This document shows positions 7,181 through 15,593 of a DNA stretch of 64,000 nt, piece after piece (position 1 is the stretch's first letter; each line of letters begins with the position of its first letter). The DNA is from JACKNG01 sp040220855 (GTDB taxonomy: Bacteria > Pseudomonadota > Gammaproteobacteria > Ga0077536), in NCBI GenBank assembly GCA_040220855.1, contig JAVJVZ010000073.1, positions 58,686 through 122,685 of the forward strand, written 5' to 3'. A program made the position numbers and the translations under genes. Below the pieces are notes generated by a model that was not told the DNA's origin, did not search any database, and saw only the letters and a program-made list of their open reading frames with translations.

Positions 7181-10139
7181 GATCGACCTCCTGGCGCACC
7201 CGCGCGCAGGGCAGATGTTGACGATGACCCGCGTAGTGGTCCATCGACGATTCGACGATGGCGAGATCGCGCGAATGGGGCTGGTAGGGCTCGAAATGCC
7301 CATCCTCGAATACCATCACCGCACCGCTCGCCGGATCGACGGAGACGAGCTGAATCCAGCGGTTCAGCACCAGGGTCGCGACACCCGGTCGCGTTGCCAC
7401 GATGTGTTCCAGCGTCGCCGGGGTCGCTTCCACCACCACCAGCAGGCGCATGGGCTCGTGGATCTCGACCATCTGCCACGGCAATCCGGTACGCAGGTCG
7501 GACGCGTGGCCGTCGACCACACCGATGAGCCCCGTGATGTTGTGCGGCAGCTTGGTGCCGCAGCCGTAGCCGCGCGGATCGACGTAGCTGAAGTAGTACT
7601 CGAGGCTGATCCCCGCGCCGACCGGTGCCGCCGCCGCGAGCAGCGCGCCGAGCCGTTCCCCGTCGGGATCGGTCGTCGGATCGTAGGAAATGAGGAAAGC
7701 ACGCCGGTCCATGAACAGTCCGCGCGTGCTGCGCCGGCGCCCGATCACGCAGACCGCGTTGGTCGCATGGCCGTATTCCGGGCGCGGCTGGCCGAGATCG
7801 GTCGCGTGCTCTTCGGCGTGGTGCATGGCGTCATCGATCTCGAGTACGGCCGGCGCCGATTCGAAGCGGCGACAGCGCTCGTGCGCGTCGCGCGTGCAGG
7901 CGAGCGCGAGCTGCTCGCGCGCATCGTTCAGCGCGCGCGCATGTGTCGCCGGCACGAGGTCGGTGTCGTAGTAGCTCATCGCGTCGTCACAGGTGTTGTG
8001 ATAGGCGCCGACGAACCAGGTCGCGTCGTCGAGCACGATGCCGCGCGTCGCCAGGCGTGCACGCACCTCCGGATGGTTGGCCATGGCGGCGAAGGCACGC
8101 GCATTGGGCCCCCCGCGCCCGCCGCCGGTGGCGCCGCAATCGTGCGCCGCCTCGTGCGGGTTGTTGAGGCTCGACGAGCCATGACCGACGATCAGCACGA
8201 CCGGGGCGAAATCCTGCGTGAGCCCCATGGTCGCCAGCATGCCGTGGACGATGTCGGTCATCTCCGCGACGGTGAACCCGAGCGCGAGCCCGCTGGCCGG
8301 ATCGATCTTGCCGCTGCCTTCCACGCGCAGGCGGGTGTGCGGACGCTCGAGGCCGAGATCGTGCAGCCAATGCATGACGCGAGCGAAAGCGCGCGGGAAC
8401 AGGCTGCAGCCGATCAACGGCACGATTTTCAAGGTACCGACCAGCAGCGCCCAGCCGCTGCCACGCAGCGCATCGTCGCGCGCGGTGCGCACGAAGTTGC
8501 TGGCGCGTCCGCGGCGGCGCCGCGCCTGCTGGTAGCGGGCATGCGCGGCATCGTCGAGTGGCAGCTCTTCGACGAGGTGGCGCGGCGTCACCACGACCGG
8601 GCACAGCGGCCGTGCGCGCACGTCGTCGAGACCGCGGTAACTCATGGCGACGCCGAAGAAGCCGGCGTAGCCGAACGTCTGCACCGCGGGGTGCAGTTCT
8701 TCCAGGTGGCGCCGGAGCGATTCCTCGCGCTCGTCCATGCAGAACACCGCCTGCAGGGCCGGCCGCGCCGGCTCGTCACGGCAGTGCGGCTGGTGTGCAA
8801 TGAGGCTGTCGAGGACGTGCACCCGGTAGTGGCGCTCATAGGCGGCATGCAGCAGCCGGCGCCGGGTCAGGTTGTCGAACGCGTACACGGCATCGACCAG
8901 CGCGCGGGCACGGCCGGTGTCACGCAACGCTTCGGCGGTGAGCACGAGGCCCTGCGCCACGACGAAGGCTTCGAACACGGCACCGAGGTCCGGACGCGCC
9001 TGGGCAGTGGCGGCCGCCGCGGGTGCGTCGGCGCCGGTCATGCCAAGCACGACGGCAGCAGCCGTGCCGTGCGCCGCGAGACCATCGGCCTGGCCCAGCG
9101 CGTAGCCGATGGCGACCGTTTCGAGGGTGAGCAGGACGGCGAGGAAATCGGCCAGCGTGGCCGGCACGTTACGCACCGGCAGGCGCTCGGGATTCGTCGC
9201 GTACTGGTGGAACATGCCGGCCCAGCCCTTCAGCGGCAACAGCGTGTGGAGCACGTAGCCGGCCCAGTCGGCGCGCGGGATGCCCAGCGTCTCGAGGGCC
9301 CAGGCAACGGTGTCCAGCGCATCGAGATCGCGCATCGCATGATCCCTGGCGATATCGGCGAGTCCGCCCTGCCAACGTTCGCACAAGCGTCCCGGCCGCG
9401 CATGCAACGTGCGGACCGCGGCCAGGAAGCCAGCACCACGATGGGGCATGCCGACCTGCGCGATGCCCTGGTCGAGATACGCCCCGGCGAGGCGAATCAT
9501 CATCGGATGGATCCATTCGTCGATGTCGACGTCGGCACGCGCCAACAGGGCATCGCGCACACGCACACCCCGACGTGGCGGCGACGATGCCGGGGCCGCC
9601 GCGAGCAGTTGTTGCCACAGCGCACGCAGCGCGCCGGTCAGGCGCCGGCGCGACGGATAACGCGTGAGCCAGGCGGCGCGCGCACTGACACCGACGGCAT
9701 CATGCACGTCGGCAAACAGTTCGCCTTCGGAAACCATCCAGGCGACGGTCTCGGCCGCGGGCGTTTCGAACGCATGACACAGGCGGAAGCGCCACAGCTG
9801 GGCACACGCCGGACCATCCGGCCACAGCGCTCGCGCGCCGCCCGCTGCGTGCGCCAGCACCGCCTCGATGTCACGGCTGTCGATACGTCCCTGCGCGAGA
9901 TGCGCGGCGAAGGCCTGTTCGCTCTGGTAGGGCTCGGTGCCGTAGAGCGAGGCGGCCTTCAACAGGGCGCGGTCGAAATCGTCGTCTTCGAAGGCGTGCA
10001 GCGTGTTGTGATGCACGAAGGCATGCAAGGGCGGCTGCGAGGGCAGCAGGTGGGCGGCATGCTCGAGGGCGTCTTCGAGCAGCGCGCGGGAATCGTCCTG
10101 CTGCTGCTCAGCGTGCGACAGCGGCAGCGCGGCGCTCAC
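7170..10139 (-). CDS. dabA: DabA (DUF2309/UPF0753) carbonic-anhydrase-like subunit of the DAB pump
   Basis: The 989-residue protein is a soluble, peripheral-type subunit of the DUF2309 family. The zinc site described for DabA is intact: Cys467 and Asp469 in VFCMDER, His653 in VGHGSSS and Cys668 in HDCGATGG. The 15-residue His-Cys spacing equals that of the characterised enzyme. The N-terminus (LHAFVHHNTLHAFE) is also typical. The start is a GTG at 10139 with GGAGG upstream, and it overlaps the SulP stop in a GTGA arrangement. Without DabB it is expected to be inactive. The role is vectorial hydration of CO2 to bicarbonate; use by a heterotroph would supply carboxylases. Confidence 0.93.
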   Translation of the reverse strand: MSAALPLSHAEQQQDDSRALLEDALEHAAHLLPSQPPLHAFVHHNTLHAFEDDDFDRALLKAASLYGTEPYQSEQAFAAHLAQGRIDSRDIEAVLAHAAGGARALWPDGPACAQLWRFRLCHAFETPAAETVAWMVSEGELFADVHDAVGVSARAAWLTRYPSRRRLTGALRALWQQLLAAAPASSPPRRGVRVRDALLARADVDIDEWIHPMMIRLAGAYLDQGIAQVGMPHRGAGFLAAVRTLHARPGRLCERWQGGLADIARDHAMRDLDALDTVAWALETLGIPRADWAGYVLHTLLPLKGWAGMFHQYATNPERLPVRNVPATLADFLAVLLTLETVAIGYALGQADGLAAHGTAAAVVLGMTGADAPAAAATAQARPDLGAVFEAFVVAQGLVLTAEALRDTGRARALVDAVYAFDNLTRRRLLHAAYERHYRVHVLDSLIAHQPHCRDEPARPALQAVFCMDEREESLRRHLEELHPAVQTFGYAGFFGVAMSYRGLDDVRARPLCPVVVTPRHLVEELPLDDAAHARYQQARRRRGRASNFVRTARDDALRGSGWALLVGTLKIVPLIGCSLFPRAFARVMHWLHDLGLERPHTRLRVEGSGKIDPASGLALGFTVAEMTDIVHGMLATMGLTQDFAPVVLIVGHGSSSLNNPHEAAHDCGATGGGRGGPNARAFAAMANHPEVRARLATRGIVLDDATWFVGAYHNTCDDAMSYYDTDLVPATHARALNDAREQLALACTRDAHERCRRFESAPAVLEIDDAMHHAEEHATDLGQPRPEYGHATNAVCVIGRRRSTRGLFMDRRAFLISYDPTTDPDGERLGALLAAAAPVGAGISLEYYFSYVDPRGYGCGTKLPHNITGLIGVVDGHASDLRTGLPWQMVEIHEPMRLLVVVEATPATLEHIVATRPGVATLVLNRWIQLVSVDPASGAVMVFEDGHFEPYQPHSRDLAIVESSMDHYAGHRQHLPCARVRQEVDHAV

Positions 10140-11746
10140 GCGCCGCCTCCGGCCGCGCGGCGCCCCCAGCGAGCGGCGTGGGGATGCGGCGATGCAGCGC
10201 GCAGTTCTTCGTGGCCGACAATGGTCACCTGCGTCTGCGGCCGATCGATGGTGGCGGCGTGCACGCCGTTGAGGAAGGTATGGTCGACCAGCGGCACATC
10301 TGCGAGGTCGATGATGACCTCCGGCGTGTCTGCCGGCACCGTCAGCAACGCCCGGCGCAGCGCCAGCACGCAGGGGAACGCGGCGACGCCGTGCACGCGC
10401 AGGCGTGCCGCGGTGCCCTCTTCGATGACTTCGACGCGGCTGCCGAAGAGTTTCGCCGGCGTCGCGCCGCGCAGCAGGTGCAGAATGACCTTGAGGACGA
10501 GACCGCAGGCGACGCCGATGAGGAGATCGGTCATCAGCGTGACGATCATCGTGGTCAGGAACAGTGCGAGCTGGTCGTTGCCGATGTGCCGCATGTGCAC
10601 GAGCTCGTTCGGCGAGGCGAGACGCGAGCCGGTATAGACCAGCATCGCGCCGAGCGCGGCGAGCGGAATGAGGCCGAGCAGACCGGGCGCGAGTGCCACG
10701 AACACCAGCAGGCACAGGCCATGTACGAAGTTGGCCCGCGCCGACGTGGCGCCGGCGTCGACGTTGGCCTTGCTGCGCACGATCTCGGAGATCATCGGCA
10801 GGCCGCCGATGCTGGCGGCGAGCAGATTGCCGACCGCGACCGCGCGCAGGTCGCGGTTGAGATCGGCCTGCCGCTTCTCCGGATCGATGGCATCGACGGC
10901 GACCACGCTCAGCGTCGATTCGATGGTGCCGACCAGGGCGAACATCACGATGTACTTGAGCGAGACCGGCGAGAACACCACCGAGAAATCCGGGAAGGCG
11001 ATGCTGCTCAGCAGGTTGCCAGGTAGCTGCACCAGGTAATGCGGCCCGACCTGGTATTCGTGCCCGCCGAAGAAGTACACGTGCGCGGCGCCGAGATGGA
11101 ACACGGCGCTGAGCGGGATGGCGACGGCGAGCACGACCAGCGGCGCGGGGACCACTTTCGCCCAGCCGAAACGCAGGCGCGGCCACAGCACCAGGATCAG
11201 CAATGACAGCACGCCGACCAGCAGGATCTCCGGGTTGGCATGCATGAGGCTGCGCGGCAGCTCCGCGATGAGTTCGACGATCTCACCGCCTTCCGGTTTC
11301 ACGCCCATCAGCACGTGCGCCTGCTTGGCCATGATGATGACGCCGATGGCGGCAAGCATGCCGTGCACGACCGAACGCGACATCGTGATGCCGAGCGTGG
11401 CTACGCGGAAGCTCGCGAAGACCAGCTGGACCAGTGCCGCGACGACACCGACGGCGAGTGCCCGGTGGTAGCCGAGTTCCATATCGCCCTGGCCGAGCTC
11501 GGTGACCGCGCCGATGGCGATGACGATGAGACCGGCGGCCGGACCCTTGATGGTGAGTCGGGCGCTGCCGAGCCAGGCGCTCACGCAGCCACCGATAATC
11601 GCGGTGAGGACGCCCGCGACCGGCGGGAAACCGCTCGCGAGCGCGATGCCCAGGCACAGTGGCAGGGCAATGAGGAAAACGAGAAAACCGGCACGGACGT
11701 CGCGCACGAGCGCGCTGGGCTGGGTGCCCTGGATGGACGTGGACAT
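10136..11746 (-). CDS. SulP-family anion transporter with STAS domain
   Basis: The 536-residue protein has the SulP membrane domain (PLCLGIALASGFPPVAGVLT, then GPAAGLIVIAIGA) followed by a C-terminal STAS domain from about residue 430. SulP proteins move sulfate, bicarbonate or other anions. Placement directly in front of dabA, with a four-base stop/start overlap, argues for bicarbonate rather than sulfate. The ATG at 11746 was chosen because GGAGG sits five bases upstream. An in-frame start ten codons earlier has no ribosome site. SulP proteins next to DAB-type genes are known from CO2-concentrating systems; whether this one moves bicarbonate is inference. Confidence 0.9.
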   Translation of the reverse strand: MSTSIQGTQPSALVRDVRAGFLVFLIALPLCLGIALASGFPPVAGVLTAIIGGCVSAWLGSARLTIKGPAAGLIVIAIGAVTELGQGDMELGYHRALAVGVVAALVQLVFASFRVATLGITMSRSVVHGMLAAIGVIIMAKQAHVLMGVKPEGGEIVELIAELPRSLMHANPEILLVGVLSLLILVLWPRLRFGWAKVVPAPLVVLAVAIPLSAVFHLGAAHVYFFGGHEYQVGPHYLVQLPGNLLSSIAFPDFSVVFSPVSLKYIVMFALVGTIESTLSVVAVDAIDPEKRQADLNRDLRAVAVGNLLAASIGGLPMISEIVRSKANVDAGATSARANFVHGLCLLVFVALAPGLLGLIPLAALGAMLVYTGSRLASPNELVHMRHIGNDQLALFLTTMIVTLMTDLLIGVACGLVLKVILHLLRGATPAKLFGSRVEVIEEGTAARLRVHGVAAFPCVLALRRALLTVPADTPEVIIDLADVPLVDHTFLNGVHAATIDRPQTQVTIVGHEELRAASPHPHAARWGRRAAGGGA

Positions 11747-11854
11747 CGAGGCCTCCGACGGACCTGGGCCGGACACGCGCGCATGCGGCGGGCGGGACGC
11801 GGCGAAACAACGAAGCGAGCGGGGAGAACCGGCGCCGGCAGGCGCGCGGCGGGC

Positions 11855-12196
11855 TCAGGCCAGCGTCGGAGGCGCCCGTGCAGCGGGCGTGCGCCAGGCC
11901 TGCCGCGGGCACGGCAGCGCGACGGCGCGCAGGGGATGGGGTTCGAGCGGGGAGACGAAGCGCAGTGCGAGCGCAGCGAACAGCACCGCCTCGGCATCGC
12001 CATCGGCGCTGTCGGTCGCGCCGCCCGCCAGCTCACCGGCTTCGGTGAGCACCTCGGCGACGGCGTCGTCGGCGAGCGCCTCGCGCGGTGCGGCGGGCTC
12101 CCCGCCGCACAGTGCCAGCAACGCGAACAACAGCGCCGTGTTCACCAGGGCGGCGAAACAGCGGTTGCGCTTCCAGCGTTGCAGCAGGGTTTGCAT
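11855..12196 (-). CDS. Unknown 113-residue protein with one N-terminal membrane segment
   Basis: I do not recognise this protein. It begins with a basic stretch (MQTLLQRWKRNR), then a hydrophobic segment (about residues 14-30, ending at a Cys), then an acidic Ala/Glu-rich region and a Pro/Arg-rich tail ending in PTLA. The segment could be a signal peptide or anchor. It lies 108 bases upstream of the SulP gene on the same strand and may be the first gene of the DAB operon. A promoter-like pair of hexamers ends only seven bases before this ATG, so either the transcript is leaderless or the true start is further downstream. The frame could also be non-coding. Confidence 0.45.
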   Translation of the reverse strand: MQTLLQRWKRNRCFAALVNTALLFALLALCGGEPAAPREALADDAVAEVLTEAGELAGGATDSADGDAEAVLFAALALRFVSPLEPHPLRAVALPCPRQAWRTPAARAPPTLA

Positions 12197-12203
12197 CGCG
12201 TTC

Positions 12204-12232
12204 AATCTAGCAGTCTTGTTGCGGCGCATCAA
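12204..12232 (-). promoter_or_regulatory. Putative sigma70 promoter for the DAB operon
   Basis: On the minus strand TTGATG (12232-12227) and TAGATT (12209-12204) are separated by 17 bases. Each matches the consensus hexamers at four of six positions in a locally AT-richer patch. Transcription would start at about the ATG of the 113-residue gene. Confidence 0.4.
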
Positions 12233-12337
12233 TCGGCTCGTTCGAGCGTGCGGTGCGTGCACCCGACACCGCCAACACATCGGTAGCGGCAGCACCGCGC
12301 GAAACCTGACCGCGGCGGCGCACCGAACTGCCGGCGC

Positions 12338-12859
12338 TCACTCGCGCCGGCGCACCAGGTCGAGCACGTCTTCCAACGCACCCTCGGCGAGGGCCTGCAT
12401 CTCGGCGTCGGTCCGATCCTGGATCGGATGCGCGACGAACAGGCTGTCAGGGTGAAAACCGACCGCCTCGCCCTGGGTCAGCGCCGCGGTGCGAAACACC
12501 TCGGAGGCGATGTAGCCGCCGGGGATACCGCGACCGTCGAGCTCGCGTATGTCCTGCAAACTGCACGACGTGCACGAGCCTCAATCGGCCAGGGCTTCGA
12601 CGACGACATCGACCTCGGCGGCGATCTGCTGGATCAGCGGGATCGGCGCCGGGCGCGTGAAGGTCGGCTTCTTGTAACGCCTCACGCGCACGCCGCGCGC
12701 GCTCAGCAGCGCGTCGAGGCGATCGAGAAAGACGTCACCGCGCGCCTTGGAAATGTCGAGCAGCCCGACGGTGAGGCCATCGAGCGTCGCGGGCTTGGCA
12801 ATCGGCTGGCGTTCGAGCGGCGCCAGCTCGCCGGTCGGGTCGAGCAGTGTCGTGGTCAT
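12338..12859 (-). CDS. UGSC-family selenoprotein (in-frame UGA read as selenocysteine)
   Basis: The frame runs from ATG at 12859 to the stop at 12338 with a single in-frame TGA at 12583-12581, giving 173 residues if TGA is read as Sec93. The residues around it read U93-G-S-C96-T-S-C99, which is the defining motif of the UGSC selenoprotein family. The sequence after the TGA (QDIRELDGRGIPGG, then SEVFRTAA) continues as well-formed protein in the same frame. A SECIS-like hairpin follows directly. The start overlaps the stop of the thioredoxin-like gene by four bases (ATGA). The function of the family is not known; Sec next to Cys suggests redox chemistry. A standard gene caller would split it into two hypothetical proteins. 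Confidence 0.9.
12541..12579 (-). promoter_or_regulatory. Candidate bacterial SECIS element
   Basis: Starting two bases after the TGA, the transcript can fold into a two-part hairpin. The lower stem pairs the second to eighth bases after the TGA with the 34th to 40th (seven pairs, one of them U-G). The upper stem pairs GUCGUGCA with UGCAGGAC (seven pairs and one G-G mismatch). The apical loop is GUU, 20-22 bases after the TGA. A UGCA/UGCA stem closing a G-containing loop at this distance closely resembles the element of E. coli fdhF. Confidence 0.75.
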
Positions 12860-14283
12860 GTGGAGACCTCCCTGGTAACGGGATCGGTACCGAGCGAGCC
12901 TTTCATCAGCCAGCCCGGGATGATCGCGGAAAACATGCCGGCGTCACCGCCTGCACGAACGAGATGAATGCCGCCTTCGCGGAACTTGGGCAGGGTCCCG
13001 GCGCCTTGCGGGCGCGCGCTCGGCGCGTCCTTGTCAGTGCCCATGCCGAGGTCGTGGCCATCGATGCGCGTGGCCGCGTGCAGCGCGCCGGCGACGTCGG
13101 CCTTGCTCCAGCCGGCCTCGTCGAACACGCGGCCGTGCTCCGGACCGACGACGATGACGACATCGGCGGCGTTGGCGAGCCGGTAATGGTTGATGGCACG
13201 CAGGGTGCCGGCGAGTGAATCCACCAGCGGCTCGGGGGTACGCGATTTCTGGTCCGCGACGCCGATCGGCCCGTCGGCGCTGAACACCGTCACCGCCGAG
13301 CGCTCGCGCGGTACGCCGCGGTCCTCGCCGAGCGTGGTCCACGGCGTGGCCTCGTCCTCGGCGAAACAGAAGCCAAGCTTGGCCGGCGTACCGAAGGTCG
13401 ACTGGTCGGCCTCCTGCGGCCGGCCGCCGCCGACGTTACGCACCACGAGCTGCAGTGCACGGCCGATGGTGAGATTGGCGCGGTTGCCCTGGCCGAGCAC
13501 GTTGCCCCGCCAGTTCATGCCGATGGCGCCGCGCACCGGGCCATTGACGACGACCATCGGACCGGAGAACCAGGTCGTCGCGAGCAGCCCGTGCAGACAG
13601 AAGGCCGGATCGAGCGCAGCCTCGACGGCAGCGATGACGACCGGCAGGTATTCCGGCTTGCACCCGGCCATGACCGCGTTGATGGCGACCTTGGCCACCG
13701 TGCACTCGGCATGGTTGGGCGGCGCGAGACCGAGCACTTCGTCCGGCTTGTGCGTGGTGCCCTGGAGCATGCGGTAGACACGCTCCTCGGTCGGCGGCAC
13801 CAGCGGCAGGCCATCGCTCCAGCCGCGCTCGAAGCAGAACTCGACATCGTCCTCGAGCGGTGGCACGTCGAGCCGGCGCGCCGGCATCACGACGTCGCCG
13901 TAGCGCAACGCGAGCCGTTCGGCGATACCGGGCTCGACCGATTTCGAGCCGCAACCCGGGCGTTGCTCCGGCAACGCCGCGCCGAGGGTGACAAGGCCGG
14001 TCAATGCTTGCCACTCGGCGCGCGCCCAGCCGATTGCACGCGCCTCTTCGCGGCCGTCGGTAACGCGGATGAGGGTCGGGACCGTCTCGATGTCGAGGCG
14101 GAAGGAGTGCTCGAGTGCACGGTCGTCGACGACTCGCGCGACCGACGGGAAATCCGGCTCGTCCTGCACGTAGACCGTGACGGGCAGGCCCTGCGCCTCG
14201 ATTTCCTTCAGCACCGGGTCGACCAGCACGCAGGTCGGGCAGTCCTGCTTGACCACCGCGATGATGCCTTCAGGTAGCTGCAT
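12856..14283 (-). CDS. Thioredoxin-fold fusion protein, partner of the UGSC selenoprotein
   Basis: The 475-residue protein opens with a thioredoxin-like domain of about 95 residues. Its redox pair is Cys15-Pro-Thr-Cys18, and the later IETVPTLIRV supplies the cis-Pro loop of that fold. The remaining ~370 residues form a domain I cannot name, with conserved-looking stretches FERGWSDGLPLVPPTEERV, APPNHAECTVAKVAINAVMAG and GPVRGAIGMNWRG. It has no signal peptide, so it is cytoplasmic. It is co-transcribed and translationally coupled with the selenoprotein (ATGA overlap). It could reduce the selenoprotein or channel electrons to it, which is inference. A GGGGAGG ribosome site precedes the ATG at 14283. 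Confidence 0.8.
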   Translation of the reverse strand: MQLPEGIIAVVKQDCPTCVLVDPVLKEIEAQGLPVTVYVQDEPDFPSVARVVDDRALEHSFRLDIETVPTLIRVTDGREEARAIGWARAEWQALTGLVTLGAALPEQRPGCGSKSVEPGIAERLALRYGDVVMPARRLDVPPLEDDVEFCFERGWSDGLPLVPPTEERVYRMLQGTTHKPDEVLGLAPPNHAECTVAKVAINAVMAGCKPEYLPVVIAAVEAALDPAFCLHGLLATTWFSGPMVVVNGPVRGAIGMNWRGNVLGQGNRANLTIGRALQLVVRNVGGGRPQEADQSTFGTPAKLGFCFAEDEATPWTTLGEDRGVPRERSAVTVFSADGPIGVADQKSRTPEPLVDSLAGTLRAINHYRLANAADVVIVVGPEHGRVFDEAGWSKADVAGALHAATRIDGHDLGMGTDKDAPSARPQGAGTLPKFREGGIHLVRAGGDAGMFSAIIPGWLMKGSLGTDPVTREVST

Positions 14284-14389
14284 GGCGTCCTCCCCGCACG
14301 CTGCTCCGGCCGCTATTCAAGCGCCGCCGGCCGGGTGGCGTCAATCGCGCACGCAGGCCCGCGACGTCAGGCACCCGGTCCGCGCGCAC

Positions 14390-14962
14390 TCACCCGCGCC
14401 CGAGCGTGAAGAACTCGTCGTTGGGACGCATGCCCATGAAGTTGGCCATGCGGTTACTCAGCGCGAAGAAGGACGTGATGCCGGCGATGTCCCAGATGTC
14501 CTCGTCGCTGAAGCCGTGTCCGCGCAGGGTTTCGAAATCGGCGTCGTCGACGGCGCGCGCGTTGTTGCACACCTTGACCGCGAAATCGAGCATCGCACGC
14601 TGGCGCGGCGTGATGTCCGCCTTGCGGTAGTTGGTCGCGACCTGGTCGGCGATGAGCGGATTCTTGGCGCGGATGCGCAGAATGGCACCGTGCGCAACGA
14701 CGCAGTAGAGACAGTCGTTCTCGGCCGAGGTGGCGACCACGATCATCTCGCGCTCGGCCTTGGTCAGGCCGCTCTCCCTCTCCATCAGCGCATCGTGAAA
14801 TGCGAAGAAGGCGCGGAACTCGTCCGGCCGGTGCGCGAGCGCGAGAAACACGTTGGGAATGAAACCCGACTTCTCCTGCACCTTGAGCACGAGCGTCTTG
14901 ATGTCCTCGGGCAGATCGTTGACGTCGGGTACGGGATAGCGGCTGATCGGGGCTGCGCTCAT
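14390..14962 (-). CDS. AhpD-like peroxidase-related protein (carboxymuconolactone decarboxylase fold)
   Basis: The 190-residue protein matches the peroxidase-related AhpD group. The redox centre is Cys84-Leu-Tyr-Cys87 followed by His91, inside a helix-rich CMD fold, and the N-terminal FIPNVFLALAHRPDEFRAF is typical. AhpD-type proteins reduce peroxides or regenerate peroxiredoxins through the two Cys. The ATG at 14962 follows an AGGAGG ribosome site. It is on the same strand as the thioredoxin-like and UGSC genes, 106 bases upstream of them, so these redox proteins may be used together. The physiological reductant cannot be read from sequence. Confidence 0.88.
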   Translation of the reverse strand: MSAAPISRYPVPDVNDLPEDIKTLVLKVQEKSGFIPNVFLALAHRPDEFRAFFAFHDALMERESGLTKAEREMIVVATSAENDCLYCVVAHGAILRIRAKNPLIADQVATNYRKADITPRQRAMLDFAVKVCNNARAVDDADFETLRGHGFSDEDIWDIAGITSFFALSNRMANFMGMRPNDEFFTLGRG

Positions 14963-15074
14963 GGCGTGCGGTCCTCCTCCTGCGGTGAGCGTGGGGCCGC
15001 CCGCGGCGGGCGGCGGCGAATGCGGCATTACACTACGGCAACCCTCGATTGCGCCACACGAAGGAGTATCCGCG

Positions 15075-15560
15075 ATGTCCCGCCGCCAGCAGATTGTCAT
15101 GAGCGAGACCGAGATCGACGCCTATCTCGCCAGCCAGCTCACCGTCATCGTGGTCTCCAACGGTGTCAACGGCTTCCCGCACCCGATGCCGATGCATTTC
15201 TGTCTCGCCGACCCACGCACCATCGCCATGACGACCTACCGCAAGAGCCAGAAGGTGTTGAACCTGCGTCGTGACGCACGCGCCTCCCTGTTGCTCGAGA
15301 GCGGTCGCAGTTACGCGGAGCTGCGCTCGCTTCTCATCTATGCACACGCCGAAATCGTCGACGACCATGCCGCCACCATGGCCTGCATGCGCGCGACGCG
15401 TGCCCACTCGAACGCTGCCCGCGGAACCCCCGCGACGCCCGATGAGGATGCGGCGTTCGAAGCCGGGCTCGGTGCCCGCGCCGAGAAGCGCCTGGTTTTA
15501 AAGTTCCACCCTGAAGCGTATGTTTCCTGGGACCACAGCAAGCTCGGCGGCCGCTACTGA
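15075..15560 (+). CDS. Pyridoxamine 5'-phosphate oxidase-like flavin/F420 split-barrel protein
   Basis: The 161-residue protein begins with a short helix (MSETEIDAYLASQ) and then a beta strand set (LTVIVVSNGVNGFPHPMPMHF, YRKSQKVLNLRRDARASLLLE) typical of PNPOx-like split-barrel proteins, which bind FMN, F420 or haem. It ends with the common LVLKFHPEAYVSWDHSKLGG. The substrate is unknown. The ATG at 15075 is preceded by AAGGAG. It is divergent from the AhpD-like gene and 33 bases upstream of an HD-domain gene on the same strand, so the two plus-strand genes are likely an operon. Confidence 0.87.
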   Translation: MSRRQQIVMSETEIDAYLASQLTVIVVSNGVNGFPHPMPMHFCLADPRTIAMTTYRKSQKVLNLRRDARASLLLESGRSYAELRSLLIYAHAEIVDDHAATMACMRATRAHSNAARGTPATPDEDAAFEAGLGARAEKRLVLKFHPEAYVSWDHSKLGGRY

Positions 15561-15593
15561 GCGCGGCATCCGGCGCCGACAGGAGGAAACCCC

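Noticed and set aside
7179..10637. A 1152-codon open frame on the plus strand opposite dabA and SulP.
   Set aside because: Shadow of dabA: the composition is Arg/His/Gln-rich with no fold, while the minus strand carries the intact DabA zinc site.
12338..12859. Reading the UGSC region as a pseudogene or as two separate small genes.
   Set aside because: The only defect is one TGA exactly at the family's Sec position, followed by a SECIS-like hairpin, and the frame is otherwise intact and coupled to the gene before it.
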